DNA from: Deltaproteobacteria bacterium
Lineage (GTDB): Bacteria; Desulfobacterota; Desulfarculia; Adiutricales; Adiutricaceae
Assembly (NCBI GenBank): GCA_031263485.1
Contig: JAISFS010000291.1
Coordinates: 1 to 40,112 of the forward strand
Length of the DNA stretch: 40,112 nt
Direction: 5' to 3'
Under the pieces are notes generated by a model. The model ran no database searches and had not been told where the DNA came from. It saw only the letters and a list, made by a program, of their open reading frames with translations. The position numbers and the translations under genes were made by a program. Positions 36,040 to 40,112 of this stretch are shown one piece after another (positions within the stretch are counted from its first letter, which is position 1; each line of letters starts with the position of its first letter).

Positions 36040-36627
36040 TCAACCCCGCTTCCCCTTTTTCCCGGAGCGTTGCCTGCCGTTCCCCGCCTTGGCCGTCCTG
36101 GGCGGACCCGGAGGCCTCGCGGCTCCGCCGGAAGCCCGCCTTTCGGCGCCGAAGGCATCGAACAGGGCGCATCGCATGAGCCACAGGATACCCGCCACCA
36201 CGAACACGTCGGCGAGATTGAAGGCGGGCCAGTGGTAGTCCCCCCAGTGGAGGTCAAGAAAGTCCGTGACCGCGCCGTGCCTCAGCCGGTCGTGGATGTT
36301 CCCGAGCGCCCCGCCCAGGACGGCCCCCAGCGAGACCAGCGCGGAACGGTCGCCGGCTCCGGCCCGCCTGTAGAACCAGGCCAGCGGAAGCATGGCGAGG
36401 AGGGCCAGGATCGTCATCTTGAGCCCCTGGCCGTCCCCGGAAGCCGCGAACAGGCTGAAGGCCGCCCCGCGGTTCTCGACCAGGACCAGGCTGAAGAACG
36501 GCGTGATCTCCCGCATCTCCCCCGACGCGAGGGCGCCCGTCGCCAGGAGTTTGGCGCCCAGATCGAGGGCGAGCGCTAGCGCCGCGGAGACGAGCGTCCA
36601 GCGGGCCTTTGTCGGATCGAATCTCAA
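36040..36627 (-). CDS. lspA: Lipoprotein signal peptidase LspA
   Basis: LspA is an inner-membrane aspartyl protease that removes signal peptides from prolipoproteins after lipidation. The 195 residues include four membrane helices (about 10-30, 70-86, 95-112, 136-153). ENRGAAFSLF is at 51-60, GNIHDRLRHGAVTDF at 109-123 and FNLADVFVVAG at 136-146. D122 and D140 are the catalytic pair. The tail beyond about 160 is longer than usual, basic and Gly-rich. It starts eight bases after the HDOD gene ends, so it is the last gene of a three-gene operon. The small lipoprotein at 23008-23517 would be one substrate. Confidence 0.95.
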   Translation of the reverse strand: MRFDPTKARWTLVSAALALALDLGAKLLATGALASGEMREITPFFSLVLVENRGAAFSLFAASGDGQGLKMTILALLAMLPLAWFYRRAGAGDRSALVSLGAVLGGALGNIHDRLRHGAVTDFLDLHWGDYHWPAFNLADVFVVAGILWLMRCALFDAFGAERRASGGAARPPGPPRTAKAGNGRQRSGKKGKRG

Positions 36628-36634
36628 CTGCCGC

Positions 36635-37492
36635 CTAGTTCAGGGCCGTCAAATCCTTGAGGGCCGCGAGCTTGGGGTCGAGCTTCTCCAGGATCGGCAG
36701 GAAATCGGTCTTCCTCAGGCCCAGGATCTCCCAGGCCCGGGCCGAGACCGGCGGGACCATGTCGTCCCCGGCGTGCCCGAACCCCTTGGCGCGGACTATG
36801 ATGTCCGCCATATGCACGATTGCCGTCCATTCGGGCTTCAGGACCGCCTTCTCGGGGCGGTGATGGAGCCGCATGGGCTCGGCTATGCTCTCGGGCAGGT
36901 TCCAGTGCTCCGCCAGCCACTGGCCTATCTCCGCGTGGTCGAAATCCAGCACCTGGGCCTCGGCCTCGTAAAAGCAGACGTCGTCGGCCTCCACCTTCTC
37001 CTGGACCAGGCGCATCTCCGCAGGCAGGTTCAGGGCCAGCACCACCTTGCCCAGATCATGCAGGAGCCCGGCCACCAGTACCTCCTCGGCATCGTCCCGG
37101 CCCAGATGCGCGGCTATCACGCCAGATGCGGCCGCGCAGCCGATGGAGTGCTCCCAGAGCCCGGCCATGCTCTTCTGAATCATGTCGAAGACGCTGGAGG
37201 TGAGGACCAGGCCCTTCACGACCTCGAATCCCAATATGACCAGGGCCTGGGAGATGGAGCTTATCTTCCGGGACATGCCGAAGAAGGCGCTGTTGGCCAT
37301 CCTCAGGACCTTCGCGGAGAGCACCTGATCCTGGGCGATGAGCCTGCCCACCTCGGCGACCGAGGTCTCCGGGTTCTCGACGATGCGGGAGATCTTGGCC
37401 ACGATGCCGGGCACGGTGGGGAGGTTCTTGATGCGCCTCACCTCCTTCTTCGCCTGCATCCTGTCCTGAACGGTCACGGAATCCGCCGCCAT
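36635..37492 (-). CDS. HDOD domain protein
   Basis: The protein has 285 residues. An HDOD domain occupies about 18-215: LPTVPGIVAKISRIVENP near 24-41, MANSAFFG near 65-72 and LLHDLGKVVL near 143-152. H145-D146 is the HD pair; such domains usually lack other metal ligands and act as signalling modules rather than proven enzymes. There is no membrane segment. It starts 15 bases after the upstream small-domain gene and is followed closely by lspA. HDOD proteins are linked to chemotaxis, c-di-GMP and stress signalling in related bacteria; the specific role here is unknown. Confidence 0.92.
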   Translation of the reverse strand: MAADSVTVQDRMQAKKEVRRIKNLPTVPGIVAKISRIVENPETSVAEVGRLIAQDQVLSAKVLRMANSAFFGMSRKISSISQALVILGFEVVKGLVLTSSVFDMIQKSMAGLWEHSIGCAAASGVIAAHLGRDDAEEVLVAGLLHDLGKVVLALNLPAEMRLVQEKVEADDVCFYEAEAQVLDFDHAEIGQWLAEHWNLPESIAEPMRLHHRPEKAVLKPEWTAIVHMADIIVRAKGFGHAGDDMVPPVSARAWEILGLRKTDFLPILEKLDPKLAALKDLTALN

Positions 37493-37507
37493 CCTGAAAT
37501 ACCCCCG

Positions 37508-38089
37508 CTAGCTGTCCTTGCCCGCGGCGGGGCCTGCGGGGCCCCGCCCGGACTTCCCCCCCCGCCCGGACGCCCGCGCGCCGCGCGCGCCCGGGGCGGC
37601 GTCCTCGGCGGCAAGCCTCGGCAAGGGCGGGGCGTCTTCCTTCATCTCAATCACCGTTCCGGGCCCGATACCCGGCGCCGCCCCGGAATCGGCATCCCCG
37701 GCGGATTCGGCATCGGCCGCCGCGTGGGCTTCAGGCGGCTCGGGGTCGCGGGCAAGCTCCAGGAACTCCAGGGCCTTGTCACGCTCCTGCTCGGACATGA
37801 AGATGAGCGTCCGCCTCAGGGCGGTGAGCACGGGCGAGTCCCCCGCTCGCCTGAAGGCGCGGGATATCCGGTCCAGCTCGACCCGGTGCTCGGCCAGGAT
37901 GTCCTCCTCGGTCCTCTGCTCGGCCTCCTCGATCACCACGGTATCGATGTTCATGCGGCCCAGCATGCGGATAAGGCCTTCGGTTATCTCCGAGGACCTG
38001 CTCGCCAGGAGCACGCCGTCCTGGCGGGTTATCTCCTCCGCCAGGATCTGGCCGGGACGGGCCTGGTCGACGGCTATGCGCTTGGCCAC
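37508..38089 (-). CDS. Conserved small protein resembling the N-terminal domain of HD-GYP proteins (DUF3391-like)
   Basis: The protein has 193 residues from GTG 38089, which follows GGAGGA (38100-38095) by five bases. Residues 1-55 (AKRIAVDQARPGQILAEEIT, then GVLLASRSSEITEGLIRML) resemble the domain that precedes HD-GYP or HDOD modules in other proteins. A helical middle (about 60-120) is followed by a low-complexity acidic and then Gly/Arg-rich tail. As a separate gene 15 bases before the HDOD gene, it may work with that protein in trans. That pairing is inference from sequence likeness and position. Confidence 0.75.
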   Translation of the reverse strand: MAKRIAVDQARPGQILAEEITRQDGVLLASRSSEITEGLIRMLGRMNIDTVVIEEAEQRTEEDILAEHRVELDRISRAFRRAGDSPVLTALRRTLIFMSEQERDKALEFLELARDPEPPEAHAAADAESAGDADSGAAPGIGPGTVIEMKEDAPPLPRLAAEDAAPGARGARASGRGGKSGRGPAGPAAGKDS

Positions 38090-38250
38090 TGGGATCCTCC
38101 GGGGCACCCTCCTGGGGCAAGGCCCCTTGCCCGCGAAGCCGGTCTGGATCTCCGGCATCGGGTATAGTAACATGAGAGCGACAAGGTGCCCCACCGGAAC
38201 CCTGTACGGGCATCATGCCCGAACCCCCGCCTCTCTGAAGCGTTTCAGCC

Positions 38251-38278
38251 ATTATAGCACCCGGCATCCCTTTTTCAA
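38251..38278 (-). promoter_or_regulatory. Strong extended -10 promoter for the HDOD-lspA operon
   Basis: On the minus strand TTGAAA (38278-38273), a 16-base spacer and TGCTATAAT (-10 TATAAT at 38256-38251, with extended TGn) make a near-consensus promoter. It lies about 155 bases before the GTG at 38089. Confidence 0.75.
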
Positions 38279-38468
38279 CCGCAGTCCCGCCCGTTCCGGG
38301 GCGACCACGATCGCGGGAGCGAGCGCGGGGTTCGTTACCGTTCGCCTTTCCCCGGCCCCGGCGCCTGCGGCATACTTGCCCCGCCGCCTCGCGAGTCCCG
38401 GTCACGCGGGTGACGCCAGGTCGGACACCGTGCCTTATCGCTGGCCGATGCGCCCGACATGCATCGCC

Positions 38469-38570
38469 GCATGCCGCGCCGGCCCGCTTTCCTCGTCGGC
38501 CCGCATGCCGCATCGGCCCGCTTGCCTCGCAGACCCACATGCCTCGCAGACCCGCTTGCCTCACAGCATA
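38469..38570 (+). repeat. 17-bp tandem repeat, six units
   Basis: Units of 17 bp begin at 38469, 38486, 38503, 38520, 38537 and 38554. Most follow GCNTGCCNCNNCGGCCC or its CAGACCC variant. The period is not a multiple of three. Confidence 0.75.
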
Positions 38571-38675
38571 CCGCATCGACCCACAAACTTTGCCGCATGC
38601 CGCGCCGACCGGCATGCCATGCCGCGCGCCCGCGCGACGGATCCCGAAGGAGCCAGGGCCCGCTCGGCCCGCCAT

Positions 38676-38906
38676 ATGAACCTCACCTGCGAAACGTGCG
38701 GGGCGGATATCCCCTCCGATCTCTGCCCCAACTGCAAGGAACCCGCCCCACTGTGGGCGAAGTTCTGTCCCTTCTGCGGCAAGACCCTGACCTCGCCGCT
38801 CTCCAAGACCCAGGCGAAGAAGAAGCGCCGCCTTTGCTCCGACGATTCCTGCATCGGCATCATAGGCCCCGACGGACGCTGCGTCGTCTGCGGCAAGCGT
38901 CCCTAG
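38676..38906 (+). CDS. Zinc-ribbon miniprotein
   Basis: The protein has 76 residues. CETC (5-8) and CPNC (17-20) could form one zinc site, and CPFC (31-34) is a further CxxC knuckle. C54, C59 and CVVC (69-72) probably form another site. The middle is basic (KKKRR at 48-52). The start at 38676 is the only ATG just before the first CxxC; no strong ribosome site is visible. It could bind nucleic acid or protein; the function is unknown. The small membrane-protein gene begins 49 bases downstream, so they may be co-transcribed. Confidence 0.8.
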   Translation: MNLTCETCGADIPSDLCPNCKEPAPLWAKFCPFCGKTLTSPLSKTQAKKKRRLCSDDSCIGIIGPDGRCVVCGKRP

Positions 38907-38955
38907 CGCCCACAAGGGGCCGGTCCCAGCTGCCCCAAGCCCATCCGGAGAGTCT

Positions 38956-39675
38956 ATGCCCGCCTTACTAATAATCGGACTGGTGATCATCCTGGGCGGC
39001 GGCGTGCTTTTCGCCGTCTGGTTCGAGTACCTCTGGGAGCTCATCAAGGCCATCCTGCCCCTGACGCTTATCGGCGTGGGCGGCGTCATCGCATATTTCG
39101 GCTGGGAGGAGAAGAAGGACAGGAAGGGGGCCTTCCTGGACTTCTCGTCCCCCACGGAGGCCAGCCGCTACCAGGCCGAGGCCCTGGCATACCAGGAGAA
39201 GATTAACGGCTTCAACGAGGACGCCGCAGCCGCGGATCCCGCGTCATACGGAGACCCCGGCGAGACACGGGCCGCCGGACCGGCCCGGGGTCACGCCGAG
39301 GGGACGGCGACCCGTATCGAGATCCGGGACGCGTCCTCCGCGGCGGTCGCCGAAGCCGCCCAGACCCCTCCGGACGCCGAAATCCAGTGGCCTGCGGACG
39401 CCGACCAGGCGTCTGAGGACGCCGAGGTCCAGGCGCCCCTGACCGATGGAGGGGCCTTTGAGGACCCGGAGAGCCGACCCGCCGACGATCATCGTCGGGA
39501 CACGGATGGCGAGGCCGCCGAGGACCCTCGGGACGAGCCGATCCAGGTGGACGAGTCCATCCAGGGAAACGATATCATTGACCTCCAGATCCAGGTGGGC
39601 GAAGGCCCGGACCGGGAGGTCGCCGCTGTCGGAGAAGCCGCCGGGACCGGTCCCGAGGGTTCCGGGGACGCCTGA
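38956..39675 (+). CDS. Small membrane protein with acidic cytoplasmic tail
   Basis: The protein has 239 residues; GGAG at 38947-38950 supports the ATG. Two membrane helices lie at about 3-21 and 31-50 (LLIIGLVIILGGGVLFAVWF and LPLTLIGVGGVIAYFGW). After a short basic stretch (EEKKDRKG) comes a long low-complexity tail very rich in D, E and A, which is likely disordered. I do not recognise a family. The tail composition resembles the acidic linkers of the OmpA-like and CFI-box proteins in this window. Both ends of the helix pair probably face the cytoplasm. Confidence 0.75.
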   Translation: MPALLIIGLVIILGGGVLFAVWFEYLWELIKAILPLTLIGVGGVIAYFGWEEKKDRKGAFLDFSSPTEASRYQAEALAYQEKINGFNEDAAAADPASYGDPGETRAAGPARGHAEGTATRIEIRDASSAAVAEAAQTPPDAEIQWPADADQASEDAEVQAPLTDGGAFEDPESRPADDHRRDTDGEAAEDPRDEPIQVDESIQGNDIIDLQIQVGEGPDREVAAVGEAAGTGPEGSGDA

Positions 39676-39796
39676 GCCCCCGGCCCGTGAAAGCCAAGCC
39701 TCCGGACTCCCCGCTCCCGTCCGTTTGCGACCGGACGGTACCCCCGGACGCGAGTGCCCTCCGGAGCGTCCAGGGGCCATAAAAGCGCAATTGGCG

Positions 39797-39824
39797 TTGA
39801 CATTTTCCCCGATTTCAGTAAAAT
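39797..39824 (+). promoter_or_regulatory. Consensus sigma-70-like promoter of tRNA-Asn
   Basis: TTGACA (39797-39802) and TAAAAT (39819-39824) are 16 bases apart. The -35 is perfect and the -10 matches 5 of 6 bases. Transcription would start near 39831, about 50 bases before the tRNA. Confidence 0.8.
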
Positions 39825-39880
39825 CCCTTCTTGCGCGGTAGATGGCCCCCTTCTGGGCTGCGGAGGCCGCCAGGACATTT

Positions 39881-39956
<76 letters not shown>

Positions 39957-40000
39957 ATGCTAATTTTCGGACTTTTCTGATGTCCGCCCAAAACGTTCTA

Positions 40001-40040
40001 AACCCGGCTGAATTCTTAGGGATCAGCCGGGTTTTCTTTT
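40001..40040 (+). terminator. Intrinsic terminator of tRNA-Asn
   Basis: AACCCGGCTGA (40001-40011) pairs with TCAGCCGGGTT (40023-40033), an 11-bp stem. It is followed by TTCTTTT. Confidence 0.9.
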
Positions 40041-40112
40041 GTGGCGTCAGCCGGATCTATACCGTTAACAGACCGGGGAGTATGGCAGCCATTCGGCATA
40101 TGACGGCATGTT

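Larger units (their letters stand above)
38090..38675. other. Divergent intergenic region with promoter and 17-bp repeats
   Basis: The region contains the minus-strand promoter (38251-38278) and a 17-bp tandem array (38469-38570). The long plus-strand open frame across it is not a gene except for its last 76 codons. Confidence 0.5.

Noticed and set aside
37518-38675. Upstream part of a 462-codon plus-strand open frame
   Set aside because: It is antisense to the small-domain gene and crosses a repeat array; only its final 76 codons (zinc ribbon) look real.

Overview
This looks like chromosome from a GC-rich anaerobic bacterium, most likely a Desulfobacterota/deltaproteobacterial lineage. The grounds are a very large two-domain 2-hydroxyacyl-CoA dehydratase activase, an RNase G-type nuclease numbered like E. 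coli RNase E, a QueH-type (oxygen-sensitive) queuosine enzyme, HDOD/GGDEF signalling genes, and a decayed AAA-ATPase-like/DUF1703 gene of a type common in gut anaerobes. The lineage is an inference; no rRNA is present to confirm it. Coding density is unusually low, roughly 64 percent by summing the genes called here. The long gaps hold many short tandem and inverted repeats but no convincing genes.

Left part (1.5-9.6 kb, + strand): four signalling genes follow a coiled-coil gene. They are a 1026-residue inner-membrane OmpA-like protein with a cytoplasmic roadblock/longin-like region, a shorter paralogue of its periplasmic half, a Ras/Rab-like small GTPase, and a GGDEF diguanylate cyclase whose TTG start overlaps the GTPase stop codon. 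I read this as one uncharacterised GTPase-to-c-di-GMP envelope signalling module. It is the most interesting system in the window.

9.6-14.9 kb: an AT-rich island built from a 27-bp repeat family sits just upstream of a TPP riboswitch. The riboswitch precedes the thiamine genes thiD, thiM and thiE (+). leuD (-) converges on thiE, with an array of 18-bp palindromic repeats between them.

15-28 kb: the 2-hydroxyacyl-CoA dehydratase activase-related protein (1590 aa, with a repeat-expanded linker), RNase G-like rng overlapping a small lipoprotein gene (ATGA), a DUF6051-like alpha/beta hydrolase, and homoserine dehydrogenase (hom) preceded by three 40-bp direct repeats.

28.5-31.1 kb: a visibly less GC-rich accessory stretch carrying a multiply frameshifted AAA-ATPase-like/DUF1703 pseudogene and a GAGGAT microsatellite.

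31.4-40.1 kb: a zinc-ribbon/TPR/CFI-box protein (+); a minus-strand pair of hybrid receiver-kinase and queH (GTGA overlap); a minus-strand operon (small domain protein, HDOD protein, lspA) with a good promoter; a zinc-ribbon miniprotein; a small membrane protein; and tRNA-Asn(GUU) with a consensus promoter and an intrinsic terminator.
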